A stretch of DNA of 64,000 nucleotides. It comes from Aliisedimentitalea scapharcae. GTDB taxonomy: Bacteria; Pseudomonadota; Alphaproteobacteria; Rhodobacterales; Rhodobacteraceae. The notes beneath the pieces were generated by a model that was given only the letters and a program-made list of their open reading frames with translations, did no database searches and was not told the DNA's origin. The stretch is taken from contig NZ_CP123584.1 in NCBI RefSeq assembly GCF_045277565.1, forward strand, positions 62,001 through 126,000, written 5' to 3'. Shown piece by piece: positions 30,774 to 38,625 of this stretch. The position numbers and the translations under genes are program-made. Position 1 is the stretch's first letter; every line of letters begins with the position of its first letter.

Positions 30774-32035
30774 CATGGCAGCACGTCCCAAAAACGGACT
30801 CTCCTTGTGTGCAGGAGGCGGTGGATTGGATATGGGCCTCATGCTCGCAGAACCGGGCTTCCACACCCGTTGTTTTGTCGAATGGGAGGAACACCCAAGA
30901 AAGACGCTCATCGCCGCCCAGAGGGCCGGATACCTCGCCCCCGCGCCGATCTGGGACGACGTCACCACCTTTGACGCCAGACCATTCGCTGGGGCCTTCG
31001 ACACCCTCCTTGCAGGATACCCCTGCCAACCTTTCAGCGCCGCGGGACAGCGCAAAGGGGAAGACGACGAACGGCACCTGTGGCCCGACATTGAACGAAT
31101 TATCGGGGAACTCGGGCCAGACCTTGAATGGTGTTTCTTCGAAAACGTCCGGGGGCACGTCTCCCTTGGCCTTGAAACCGTGCTGCGAAGCCTTCGAAAA
31201 TTGGGCTTCGCGGTTGGCGCTGGCATATTCTCAGCGCAAGAAGTTGGCGCGCCGCATGAACGGCAACGAATTTTCATCGTGGCCCACCGCGAAGGCCGTG
31301 ACAGGGGGGGCGAACAGCAATCGGAAAGCGCGCGGCGCGGGCGGGCCGGATTTGCAGGAGGCGGTGCAGAACTGGGGAACTACGAGAGCATCCGACGCGG
31401 AAAAGGGCGGCCCGAACCAGAGTTTTGGAGCGGGGGGGACGCCTCTACCGGCGCAGGCGGCCAATTGGCCCACACCGATGGCGGGAACGCCAGCGCAGAA
31501 CGGCAACAACGCAGCGGGAAACAACGATTTCAGCGGGCGGGCGGAAGAATTGGCTATGGCGATCCCCCTGCCACCGAACTGGCCCACACCGGCGGCGCAC
31601 GAACCCCGCCTTGGAGTGCAAAACCGAAGCGAAAACAGCAAGGGTTCGCAGTTGAGTCTCTCGACTATAGCAGACCGATTTTCCCACCCGGACCCGGTGC
31701 AACAGCCGACTGGCAAACCGTCTTGGAAGGACCGAACAGTGATCTTGCGCCTGCTGTGGGTGTCGATGAAATCTTGGCACGGGCACTCCGTAGCGAAACG
31801 CTTGTTCAAGAACCGTCGAAAGAGACGCTTGAACCCGTTGTTCGTAGAATGGCTAATGGGCTGGCCGCCCGGTCACGCGCTTTGCGATTGCTCGGAAACG
31901 GAGTTTGTCCATTGGTTGCGGCGTATGCGTGGCGCACTCTCAGCTCTGCCCACGGCCTCCGGGTCTTGGATCTGGGAGCCACCTACGCACACCCCGACCA
32001 CACCAGTTCAAGGGAGCCTGTTTGATACCCTTTGA
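30743..32035 (+). CDS. Second protein encoded in another frame of the methyltransferase gene (WPTP-type)
   Basis: A 430-codon frame, open from a GTG at 30743, covers the entire methyltransferase gene one base out of step. It shows the hallmarks of a distinct phage protein family usually found beside cytosine methyltransferases: STPSLQDTPANLSAPRDS near the N-terminus, repeated WPT(P) units (SSWPTAKAV, NWPTPMAGTPAQNG, NWPTPAAHEPR) and a C-terminal LNPLFVEWLMGWPPG. The true start is uncertain; an ATG at 31256 would give only the second half. The function of this family is unknown. Confidence 0.55.
   Translation: MEPVPGGDQVTWQHVPKTDSPCVQEAVDWIWASCSQNRASTPVVLSNGRNTQERRSSPPRGPDTSPPRRSGTTSPPLTPDHSLGPSTPSLQDTPANLSAPRDSAKGKTTNGTCGPTLNELSGNSGQTLNGVSSKTSGGTSPLALKPCCEAFENWASRLALAYSQRKKLARRMNGNEFSSWPTAKAVTGGANSNRKARGAGGPDLQEAVQNWGTTRASDAEKGGPNQSFGAGGTPLPAQAANWPTPMAGTPAQNGNNAAGNNDFSGRAEELAMAIPLPPNWPTPAAHEPRLGVQNRSENSKGSQLSLSTIADRFSHPDPVQQPTGKPSWKDRTVILRLLWVSMKSWHGHSVAKRLFKNRRKRRLNPLFVEWLMGWPPGHALCDCSETEFVHWLRRMRGALSALPTASGSWIWEPPTHTPTTPVQGSLFDTL
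30775..32025 (+). CDS. DNA (cytosine-5) methyltransferase
   Basis: A 416-residue C5 methyltransferase. Motif I is LSLCAGGGGLDMGL, motif IV AGYPCQPFSAAGQR with catalytic Cys84, motif VI FFENVRGHVS, motif VIII GAPHERQRIFIVA, and motif X LLGNGVCPLVAAYAW near the C-terminus. The variable region between VIII and IX, which chooses the target site, is Gly/Arg-rich. It likely protects phage DNA from restriction. No cognate nuclease is adjacent. The same DNA is open in a second frame with its own family features. Confidence 0.9.
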   Translation: MAARPKNGLSLCAGGGGLDMGLMLAEPGFHTRCFVEWEEHPRKTLIAAQRAGYLAPAPIWDDVTTFDARPFAGAFDTLLAGYPCQPFSAAGQRKGEDDERHLWPDIERIIGELGPDLEWCFFENVRGHVSLGLETVLRSLRKLGFAVGAGIFSAQEVGAPHERQRIFIVAHREGRDRGGEQQSESARRGRAGFAGGGAELGNYESIRRGKGRPEPEFWSGGDASTGAGGQLAHTDGGNASAERQQRSGKQRFQRAGGRIGYGDPPATELAHTGGARTPPWSAKPKRKQQGFAVESLDYSRPIFPPGPGATADWQTVLEGPNSDLAPAVGVDEILARALRSETLVQEPSKETLEPVVRRMANGLAARSRALRLLGNGVCPLVAAYAWRTLSSAHGLRVLDLGATYAHPDHTSSREPV

Positions 32036-32068
32036 ACCCCACGCAATCGAAGAACTGAGGAACGCAGC

Positions 32069-32392
32069 ATGACCCGCCACACTTGCTGCATTCCGTTTTG
32101 CAATCGGACCACCAAGGCGACACCCGATCTGCGCGAGTGGATCTGTCAGCCTCATTGGTCGACCACATCCCGCAAATGGCGTCGGATATACAACGCCCGC
32201 AAGCGTCGGTGCGAACGCGGGGATACATCACAAATCCCGGCTCTCGCCCGGATTTGGGAGGCCTCAAAAAACAAGCAATGGAAGGAGCTATGTTCCAATG
32301 ACCGTATCCAAAAACGAATACCGGGCCGCGCGCAAAGCATCAGTCGAAGCTTGGCAAGCTCTGTCAGCTACGCCGGAACACAAGGCCTATGA
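32069..32392 (+). CDS. Small Cys-rich phage protein
   Basis: A 107-residue basic protein, MTRHTCCIPFCNRTTKAT, then REWICQPHW, giving a C-x3-C ... C-x2-H zinc-site pattern seen in small phage proteins. A GAGGAA site precedes the ATG. The last 95 bp overlap the next gene in another frame, more than is usual in this operon. Confidence 0.6.
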   Translation: MTRHTCCIPFCNRTTKATPDLREWICQPHWSTTSRKWRRIYNARKRRCERGDTSQIPALARIWEASKNKQWKELCSNDRIQKRIPGRAQSISRSLASSVSYAGTQGL

Positions 32393-32696
32393 AGCCGCGA
32401 AGGCACGTTCGGATAAAATGGAAGAGGAACTGGGCGAGATCGAAACCTGCGACGGATGCAATGCCCCAGTTTTTGAAGGTGATCCCCGCACACATGACCA
32501 CGAAAACTCAGCGACTTATTGTGTTGATTGCTCTCCGACGTGGGCAGATTTTCAACAGGAACCGGACAGCTTCTACGAGAACAACCCCGAAGGCGAACTG
32601 AGATACTACACCTTGGAAACAGCCAAGCCACTAATCGACGCACATCTGGCTTCCGGTGGCACCCTTTCGGACACGATGGCAAAGGTTCCGCAATGA
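32298..32696 (+). CDS. Hypothetical protein with zinc-ribbon-like centre
   Basis: A 132-residue acidic protein. A helical N-terminus is followed by ETCDGCNAPVFEGD and later TYCVDCSP, two Cys-x2-Cys pairs forming a likely zinc ribbon. It overlaps the ASCH gene by ATGA. Function unknown. Confidence 0.6.
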   Translation: MTVSKNEYRAARKASVEAWQALSATPEHKAYEAAKARSDKMEEELGEIETCDGCNAPVFEGDPRTHDHENSATYCVDCSPTWADFQQEPDSFYENNPEGELRYYTLETAKPLIDAHLASGGTLSDTMAKVPQ

Positions 32697-33127
32697 CCCG
32701 CGACATCCCAATAACCGAACTACCCGAACGCGCTCTGTCGATCCGCCAACCCTGGGCTTGGGCCATCTTGAACGCTGGAAAGGACGTCGAGAACCGCCCG
32801 CGCCGGTCCCACTACCGCGGGCCAATCTGCCTGCATGCGAGCCGATACAGTAGTATGAAAGGCTTCAATGAGTTTGTCGATTTCGCGCGAGGAATGGAGC
32901 CCGAGGATTGGCCTGATGGGGTTTGGGTTCCTGACCCGGATGACTTCCAGCGCGGAGGCATCATTGGCACGGCTGAAATCGTGGATTGCATCGAGATCAG
33001 CAACAGCCCTTGGTTCTTAGGCCCCTATGGGCTTGTTCTCCGTAACGTAACACCCGTTCCCTTCATACCCGTCAAAGGTGCTTTAGGGCTTTTCCGGTGG
33101 CGCGAGAACTTGGAGCAAGTGTCATGA
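32693..33127 (+). CDS. ASCH-domain protein
   Basis: A 144-residue protein with the ASCH (PUA-like) fold: ALSIRQPWAWAILNAGKDVENR at the N-terminus (given here in split form: ALSIRQPWAW, then GKDVENRPR), LHASRYS, and GIIGTAEIVDC. ASCH proteins bind RNA or modified nucleotides, and some are nucleases or amidohydrolases. The ATG at 32693 overlaps the upstream stop by ATGA. In phages the role is not settled. Confidence 0.8.
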   Translation: MTRDIPITELPERALSIRQPWAWAILNAGKDVENRPRRSHYRGPICLHASRYSSMKGFNEFVDFARGMEPEDWPDGVWVPDPDDFQRGGIIGTAEIVDCIEISNSPWFLGPYGLVLRNVTPVPFIPVKGALGLFRWRENLEQVS

Positions 33128-33489
33128 CTGACCCAAAGCGCATTCAGAGAAAGCGAACCAAAGATTGGCGAATGCCTAAGGGGGCTGTGAGCGTATGCCG
33201 CCCCGGAAAATGGGGAAACCCATTCGCCATCGGGAAGTATGTTTGCGACACAAAAGGGCAGATCGCCATTGAAACTCCGGCGCAAGCGGTTGCAGCCTTC
33301 GAAGACATGCTGGCGATTGATCCCAGAAATTTCCCAGCATTGTCCGAGATCATTGAACACCTTCGCGGCAAGGATCTGGCCTGCTGGTGCCCTCTCGATC
33401 AGCCCTGCCATGCGGATGTGCTGTTGAAAATCGCCAACCCTGAGGGAGCAGCCATGACCCATCAGGTACAAGGGGAGAAGCAAGGATGA
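33124..33489 (+). CDS. DUF4326 protein
   Basis: A 121-residue protein. RIQRKRTKDWRMPKGAVSV, CRPGKWGNPF and the C-terminal LRGKDLACWCPLDQPCHAD are the signature of DUF4326, a common phage and bacterial family of unknown activity. The ATG at 33124 overlaps the ASCH stop by ATGA. The paired order of ASCH and DUF4326 suggests a shared nucleotide- or RNA-related role, which is inference. Confidence 0.8.
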   Translation: MTDPKRIQRKRTKDWRMPKGAVSVCRPGKWGNPFAIGKYVCDTKGQIAIETPAQAVAAFEDMLAIDPRNFPALSEIIEHLRGKDLACWCPLDQPCHADVLLKIANPEGAAMTHQVQGEKQG

Positions 33490-33779
33490 CAGAACCAGCC
33501 CGCCCATTCACACCCGACCAGCTTGCCGATCGCTGGGGTTGCTCCGGTGAAACTATTCGCGCCATGATTAGACGCGGGGAATTGTCAGCGTTCCGAGTCG
33601 GGGGAAAGTTGCTCAGGATCGCACAGGCAACAGTGGAGGAATACGAATGCGGGACTACAGAATCGGTCGCCTCAAAGGACGATTTGTCGTCATGTGGAAC
33701 GAAGATGACGGGCGACGCCGCCGTTACCGTCTTGAGGCACACACGGCAAAAGAAGCCGAGCGAGAAGCCCGCGACCTGA
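33486..33779 (+). CDS. Excisionase-like MerR-type HTH protein
   Basis: A 97-residue protein with a helix-turn-helix of the excisionase type (FTPDQLADRWGCSGETIRAMI, split: FTPDQLADRW then GCSGETIRAMIR, followed by a wing GELSAFRVGGKLLRI). It lies directly before the integrase and overlaps it by 133 bp. It probably acts as the directionality factor for excision, though host-type HTH_17 regulators look the same. Confidence 0.75.
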   Translation: MTEPARPFTPDQLADRWGCSGETIRAMIRRGELSAFRVGGKLLRIAQATVEEYECGTTESVASKDDLSSCGTKMTGDAAVTVLRHTRQKKPSEKPAT

Positions 33780-34675
33780 TCCTAAGGACTACTGCGCCTG
33801 ACGTCGGTATGACAGTCGCGCAGATCTGGGACGCCTATCAGATCGAAATGGGACAACGCAGACAGGCGCGGAAGCTTGATCAAACCGGCAAAAATGTCCT
33901 TCCCGTGTTCGGGCACCTGGCGGCCTCACAAATCACAAAAGACGATTGCCGGTCATATGTTGAGACACGTCGCGCCGATGGTCGGAAGGATTCCACGATC
34001 AGAACAGAGCTTGGCTGTCTTCGATCGTCTTTGCTTTGGGCCCACGCTGCAGAACTGATCCGCAAGGCACCTGCTATCGAAATGCCCCCAGCGCCACCCC
34101 CGCGTGAACGGTATCTGACCCGCTCAGAAGTAAATGCGCTGATGGCATCGGCCATCGATCCACATATTCGCTTGGCCATTCTGTTGATGCTGACAACCGC
34201 CGGTCGATCGGGTGCGATCCTTGAATTGACTTGGGACCGGGTAGACTTGGACCGCCGGATCATCAAGCTTTCCAAAAATGACATCGGGCCCCGAAAAGGT
34301 CGCGCGACGGTCCCAATTAACGATTCCCTGATGGCCGCCTTGCAGGACGCCCGCAACGCCGCTCTGAGCAACTATGTTGTTGAATGGGGTGGGGGCCAGG
34401 TGAAGTCGATCAAGACCGGGTTCAACGCCGCTGTTAAGCGCGCAGAGATCGAACATTGCACACCGCACGATCTGCGAAGAACCGCCGGCCGATTTATGGC
34501 CGAAGCCGGTGTCCCTATCGAAGAAATTGCCCAATACCTGGGGCACACGAACCCGAACGTGACCCGCTCAACATACAGCCAATTTTCGCCGGATTACCTG
34601 CGGCACGCAGCAGGTTCGCTCGAACTCGATGGCCCGCGCTTGGTTCAACGAACCAGAGGGAAAACCCTAAAGTAA
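33647..34675 (+). CDS. int: Tyrosine recombinase, phage integrase
   Basis: A 342-residue tyrosine integrase. A core-binding SAM-like domain spans about 55-140. The catalytic domain shows Arg in TTAGRSGAILELTW, HDLRRT (His and second Arg), LGHTN (His) and the Tyr nucleophile in STYSQFSPDYL. It inserts the phage into the 3' end of the tRNA-Arg gene that lies 21 bp downstream. The start overlaps the excisionase-like gene, so the two are probably co-expressed. Confidence 0.92.
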   Translation: MRDYRIGRLKGRFVVMWNEDDGRRRRYRLEAHTAKEAEREARDLILRTTAPDVGMTVAQIWDAYQIEMGQRRQARKLDQTGKNVLPVFGHLAASQITKDDCRSYVETRRADGRKDSTIRTELGCLRSSLLWAHAAELIRKAPAIEMPPAPPPRERYLTRSEVNALMASAIDPHIRLAILLMLTTAGRSGAILELTWDRVDLDRRIIKLSKNDIGPRKGRATVPINDSLMAALQDARNAALSNYVVEWGGGQVKSIKTGFNAAVKRAEIEHCTPHDLRRTAGRFMAEAGVPIEEIAQYLGHTNPNVTRSTYSQFSPDYLRHAAGSLELDGPRLVQRTRGKTLK

Positions 34676-34696
34676 CTGAGAAACCCCTTATTTTTA

Positions 34697-34740
34697 TGGT
34701 GACCCCGGCAGGATTCGAACCTGCAACCTGCCCCTTAGGA
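34697..34740. other. Candidate att core at the tRNA 3' end
   Basis: The integrase ends 21 bp from the 3' end of a leftward tRNA-Arg gene, the usual target of tyrosine integrases. The phage side would carry a copy of the tRNA 3' half, so the crossover core is probably within these bases. The other att copy is not in the window, so the limits are not defined. Confidence 0.4.
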
Positions 34741-34773
34741 GGGGGCTGCTCTATCCAGTTGAGCCACGGGGCC
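34697..34773 (-). tRNA. tRNA-Arg (anticodon CCT)
   Basis: A 77-base tRNA with an encoded CCA end. The acceptor stem GGCCCCG pairs with CGGGGTC, the D-arm has TGGCTCAACTGGATAGAGCA-type sequence, the anticodon loop is CTCCTAA within a CCCC/GGGG stem (anticodon CCT), and the T-arm has GGTTCGAATCC. It reads AGG codons. Its 3' end abuts the prophage, and the gene appears intact after integration. Confidence 0.95.
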
Positions 34774-34888
34774 GATGACCGCTATTTAGACCAGCTTTGC
34801 CTGCATGTCACCGGAATTTCTGTAGCATTGTATTGCCCGATGTGGTTGCGTTAACGTGGTAGCGTAATCAACAAGAAGGCAGAGCTTC

Positions 34889-35914
34889 GTGACACTGGAT
34901 ACCAAACGGCCCCTGACCCTGCGTGATGTTTCCGAAGCGACAGGTGTTTCTGAGATGACGGTCAGCCGCGTATTGCGCAATCGAGGTGATGTATCCGACA
35001 AAACCCGGCAAAAGGTGCTCGTTGCGGCCAAGGAATTGGGGTACGTGCCCAACAAGATCGCAGGCGCGTTGGCATCCAGCCGGGTCAATCTTGTTGCCGT
35101 GATCATCCCGTCACTGTCGAACATGGTGTTCCCCGAAGTTCTGACCGGGATCAACAGAATCCTCGAAAACACCGAACTTCAACCAGTCGTGGGCGTTACA
35201 GACTATATCCCTGAAAAGGAAGAAAAGGTTCTGTACGAGATGTTGTCCTGGCGGCCCTCGGGTGTGATCATCGCCGGGTTGGAGCATTCCGAAGCGGCCA
35301 GGGCCATGCTGAACGCAGCAGGCATCCCGGTGGTGGAAATCATGGATACCGATGGCAAACCGGTCGACGCAATGGTTGGGATCTCGCACCGTCGTGCCGG
35401 GCGCGAGATGGCCAAGGCGATCCTGAAAGCAGGTTATCGCCACATCGGCTTTATGGGCACCAAAATGCCACTGGATCACCGCGCGCGCAAACGGTTCGAA
35501 GGATTTACCGAAGCGCTGGCCAAGGAGGGTGTCGAGATTGAAGATCGCGCCTTCTATTCAGGTGGTTCGGCGTTGGCCAAAGGTCGGGAAATGACCCAGG
35601 AAATGCTGGAACGGTCGCCAGATCTGGATTTCCTGTATTACTCCAACGACATGATTGGTGCTGGTGGACTGCTCCACTTGCTGGATCAGGGCATTGATGT
35701 GCCGGGGCAGATCGGGCTGGCTGGATTTAACGGTGTTGAACTTCTCCAAGGCCTGCCACGTCAGTTGGCCACAATGGATGCCTGTCGTCAGGAAATCGGT
35801 CGCAAGGCAGCTGAGATCATAGCAGCCCAGCTGGATGACCCCGAAGCAGACATCGAAACCCGGATCACCCTGACACCCACCATCTCATATGGCGACACGC
35901 TGAAACGGCGATGA
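34889..35914 (+). CDS. LacI-family transcriptional regulator
   Basis: A 341-residue repressor: N-terminal LacI helix-turn-helix (TLRDVSEATGVSEMTVSRVL), hinge, and a periplasmic-binding-type effector domain starting near residue 65 (NLVAVIIPSLSNMVFPEVL). It is close to gluconate-type (GntR) members. It starts with GTG behind GAAGG. A palindromic CGTTAACG (34849-34856) just upstream could be an autoregulatory operator. No sugar genes are adjacent, so its regulon lies elsewhere. The next gene overlaps by ATGA. Confidence 0.85.
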   Translation: MTLDTKRPLTLRDVSEATGVSEMTVSRVLRNRGDVSDKTRQKVLVAAKELGYVPNKIAGALASSRVNLVAVIIPSLSNMVFPEVLTGINRILENTELQPVVGVTDYIPEKEEKVLYEMLSWRPSGVIIAGLEHSEAARAMLNAAGIPVVEIMDTDGKPVDAMVGISHRRAGREMAKAILKAGYRHIGFMGTKMPLDHRARKRFEGFTEALAKEGVEIEDRAFYSGGSALAKGREMTQEMLERSPDLDFLYYSNDMIGAGGLLHLLDQGIDVPGQIGLAGFNGVELLQGLPRQLATMDACRQEIGRKAAEIIAAQLDDPEADIETRITLTPTISYGDTLKRR

Positions 35915-37119
35915 CGGCGACGCTCGACAATCGCAGCGCGCGGCGGCTGTTTCTGGATCGGCACGCGCTGTTGGAACAGCCAACCGGGACAGCCCGGGGG
36001 CCGGCTCTTTTGGGCCTGATTGAACGGTTGGGGTTTGTGCAGCTGGACAGCATCAATACGGTTGCGCGGGCCCATGATCTGATCCTGTTTTCGCGCCGCT
36101 CGACTTATCGGCACGAGAACCTCAAGCGGCTCTACGAACGGGACAAGAGCCTGTTTGAACATTGGACACATGACGCCGCGGTCATCCCCATGCGGTTTTT
36201 CCCCCATTGGCACCTGCGCTTTCAGCGTGACGCGACCCTCCTGCGCGACCGGTATCGCAACTGGAGGCGTGACGGGTTCGAAGACCGGTTTGAAGCGGTT
36301 CTGACGCACATCCGTGATCACGGGCCAGTCAGTTCGTCAGATGTTGGTACAGACGAGAAAAAGGGGTCCGGTGGGTGGTGGGATTGGCACCCTTCAAAGA
36401 CCGCACTTGAATACCTGTGGCGATCCGGCGCGCTGACCGTGATCGGACGGCAGGGGTTCAAGAAAATCTATGACTTGACCGACCGGGTGATCGAAGAATC
36501 CCTCTGCCCTGGTGCCCTGCCCTGCGATGCGGAACAAACGGTGGATTGGCTTTGCAACGCAGCCATCGATCGGTTGGGCTGCGCAACTCCGCGCGAAATC
36601 GCGGCCTTTTGGGACACCGTTTCAACACAGGAGGCCCGAAATTGGTGCATGGTTCAGCAGGCGTCCGGCGCGCTGCAACCGATCGAATTGACTTGCTGCG
36701 ATGGCACACTACACAAGGTTCTGGCACGTCCCGAAACCCTGATGCAGGTCAAGGAACTGGGCCCTGCTCCTGGGCGCATGCGGGTTCTCAGCCCATTTGA
36801 CCCGGCCCTGCGGGACCGCAAGCGAGCCGAACGGCTTTTTGGATTCCATTACAGGATCGAGGTGTTCGTTCCCGCCCCCAAACGCACATACGGTTATTAT
36901 GTTTTCCCGCTGCTCGAAGGCGAACGTCTGGTTGGCCGTATCGATATGAAAGCATTTCGGGACCAGGGATGCCTGCGGGTCACCGGCCTGTGGCCGGAGG
37001 CGGGCGTGAAATGGGGAAATGCCCGCCAATCGCGATTGGAATCCGAATTGGACCGTGTCCGTCGGTTTTGCGCGCTCGAATCCGTTGAGTTTGCTGATGG
37101 ATGGCTGAAAGGGAGCTGA
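35911..37119 (+). CDS. YcaQ-like winged-helix DNA glycosylase
   Basis: A 402-residue protein of the HTH_42/YcaQ family, which includes crosslink-repair DNA glycosylases and related proteins. The family Q-x-D motif is present in FVQLDSINTVARAHD near residue 45, and several winged-helix units follow (WHPSKTALEYLWRSGAL, GYYVFPLLEGERLVGRID near the C-terminus). It overlaps the LacI-type gene by ATGA. Activity on crosslinks is inferred from the family. Confidence 0.8.
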   Translation: MTATLDNRSARRLFLDRHALLEQPTGTARGPALLGLIERLGFVQLDSINTVARAHDLILFSRRSTYRHENLKRLYERDKSLFEHWTHDAAVIPMRFFPHWHLRFQRDATLLRDRYRNWRRDGFEDRFEAVLTHIRDHGPVSSSDVGTDEKKGSGGWWDWHPSKTALEYLWRSGALTVIGRQGFKKIYDLTDRVIEESLCPGALPCDAEQTVDWLCNAAIDRLGCATPREIAAFWDTVSTQEARNWCMVQQASGALQPIELTCCDGTLHKVLARPETLMQVKELGPAPGRMRVLSPFDPALRDRKRAERLFGFHYRIEVFVPAPKRTYGYYVFPLLEGERLVGRIDMKAFRDQGCLRVTGLWPEAGVKWGNARQSRLESELDRVRRFCALESVEFADGWLKGS

Positions 37120-37406
37120 AATTTTGATAATCTGGTCGCTGCTCAGTATATTAAATTTTAAATTATTATATATTTTCAGGGTGTTAAATATAATTTCCAA
37201 TGGCGGTCCCTCTTACACTTTCTGTGCAGGGCACGCTGATGCACTCAGAGACATCTGTTTCCGATAATGGAAAATCACGTCGCATTTGAATGTCAAACCG
37301 CCGAATTCTGACATTTTTGCAGTTGCAGCATCAGGCTGACCCGACTACGTCTGTGCGTGGGACACCTCTCCCCAACGAGAGGCAGATATCTGTAAGGATA
37401 GCATTT
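37120..37406. other. 287-bp AT-rich gap with serC leader
   Basis: No gene is supported. The first 100 bp are AT-rich (TTAAATTTTAAATTATTATATA) and may hold the serC promoter. The 3' part carries the hairpin described under the serC leader. Confidence 0.5.
37345..37395 (+). promoter_or_regulatory. Candidate serC leader RNA motif
   Basis: About 20 bp before the serC ribosome site a hairpin, CCTCTC-CCCAAC-GAGAGG (37365-37382), stands in a GC-rich leader preceded by GTCTGTGCGTGGGACA. Alphaproteobacterial serC-serA operons carry a conserved leader RNA (the serC motif) at this place. I identify it by position and hairpin; the match to the covariance model is untested. Confidence 0.5.
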
Positions 37407-38561
37407 ATGGCTACTCAGCAACCGGCAACGCGGCCGGCCAATCCGCGTTTTTCTTCTGGCCCCTGCGCCAAGCCCCCCACATTTGATGTCACCAAACTCG
37501 CCGACGCCGCTCTTGGCCGCTCGCACCGTGCCGCCGTTGGCAAGGACAAGCTGAAGGCCGCGATTGAAGGCACGCGTGAAGTTCTGGGCATCCCGGCCGA
37601 CTATCGTATCGGCATCGTTCCCGCCTCGGACACCGGAGCCGTGGAAATGGCGCTGTGGTCGCTTTTGGGTCAACGCAAGGTCGAAATGCTGGCCTGGGAA
37701 TCCTTTGGGTCCGGTTGGGTCACTGATGTTGTCAAGCAACTGAAACTGGATGCCGAAGTTAAAACCGCCGACTACGGTCAGATCGTTGACCTAGCGTCGG
37801 TCGATTTCAACAATGATGTCGTATTTACCTGGAACGGTACCACCGCCGGCGTTCGTGTTCCCAATGGCGACTGGATCGCAGATGACCGCATCGGATTGAC
37901 CATCTGCGACGCGACCTCGGCCGCCTTTGCAATGGATCTGCCCTGGGACAAGCTGGATGTGACCACCTTCTCCTGGCAGAAGGTTTTGGGCGGCGAGGCT
38001 GCGCACGGCATGCTGATCCTGTCACCCCGCGCCGTAGAGCGCCTGGAAAGCTATACCCCTGCCTGGCCGCTGCCCAAGATATTCCGCCTGACCAAGGGCG
38101 GGAAACTGATCGAAGGCATTTTTACCGGGGCAACCATCAACACCCCGTCAATGCTCGCTGTCGAAGACTATCTGTTCGCGCTCGATTGGGCGCGTTCGGT
38201 TGGCGGCCTTCAGGGGCTGATCGCCCGCGCCAATGCAAACGCTCAGGCGGTCTTTGATTTCTGTTTTGAAAACAACTGGATCGCCAATCTGGCCGAAGAT
38301 GAGGCGACCCGATCCAACACCTCGGTGTGTGTCAAATTCACCGACGCCCGCATTCAGGACGGCGCGGCCTTTGCCAAGGCGGTTGCCAAAAGGCTGGAAG
38401 CGGAAAACATCGCGCTCGATATTGGAGCCTATCGCGATGCACCTGCCGGTCTGCGGATCTGGTGTGGCGGTACAGTCGAAACCACTGACATCCAGGCCAT
38501 GCTGCCCTGGTTGGCTTGGGCGTATGAGGCTGAAATCAACGCCCAGACGGTCGCCGCATAA
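37407..38561 (+). CDS. serC: Phosphoserine aminotransferase
   Basis: A 384-residue PLP enzyme that converts 3-phosphohydroxypyruvate to phosphoserine. The start is typical (RPANPRFSSGPCAKPP), and the PLP Lys is in TTFSWQKVLGG. The gene is followed by serA in the same operon with a 64-bp gap. An AAGGA site fixes the ATG at 37407; the longer open frame upstream covers the leader. Confidence 0.95.
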   Translation: MATQQPATRPANPRFSSGPCAKPPTFDVTKLADAALGRSHRAAVGKDKLKAAIEGTREVLGIPADYRIGIVPASDTGAVEMALWSLLGQRKVEMLAWESFGSGWVTDVVKQLKLDAEVKTADYGQIVDLASVDFNNDVVFTWNGTTAGVRVPNGDWIADDRIGLTICDATSAAFAMDLPWDKLDVTTFSWQKVLGGEAAHGMLILSPRAVERLESYTPAWPLPKIFRLTKGGKLIEGIFTGATINTPSMLAVEDYLFALDWARSVGGLQGLIARANANAQAVFDFCFENNWIANLAEDEATRSNTSVCVKFTDARIQDGAAFAKAVAKRLEAENIALDIGAYRDAPAGLRIWCGGTVETTDIQAMLPWLAWAYEAEINAQTVAA

Positions 38562-38573
38562 TCCAACAGCGTA

Positions 38574-38595
38574 GGGTGCGTGTTCACACGCACCC
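38574..38595. repeat. Hairpin between serC and serA
   Basis: GGGTGCGTG-TTCA-CACGCACCC, a perfect 9-bp stem with a tetraloop, just after the serC stop. It resembles the short dispersed palindromes common in bacterial intergenic regions. It may stabilise serC mRNA or lower serA expression. Confidence 0.55.
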
Positions 38596-38625
38596 CTCCC
38601 CCGATCTTCCAAAAGGACCAAAACA

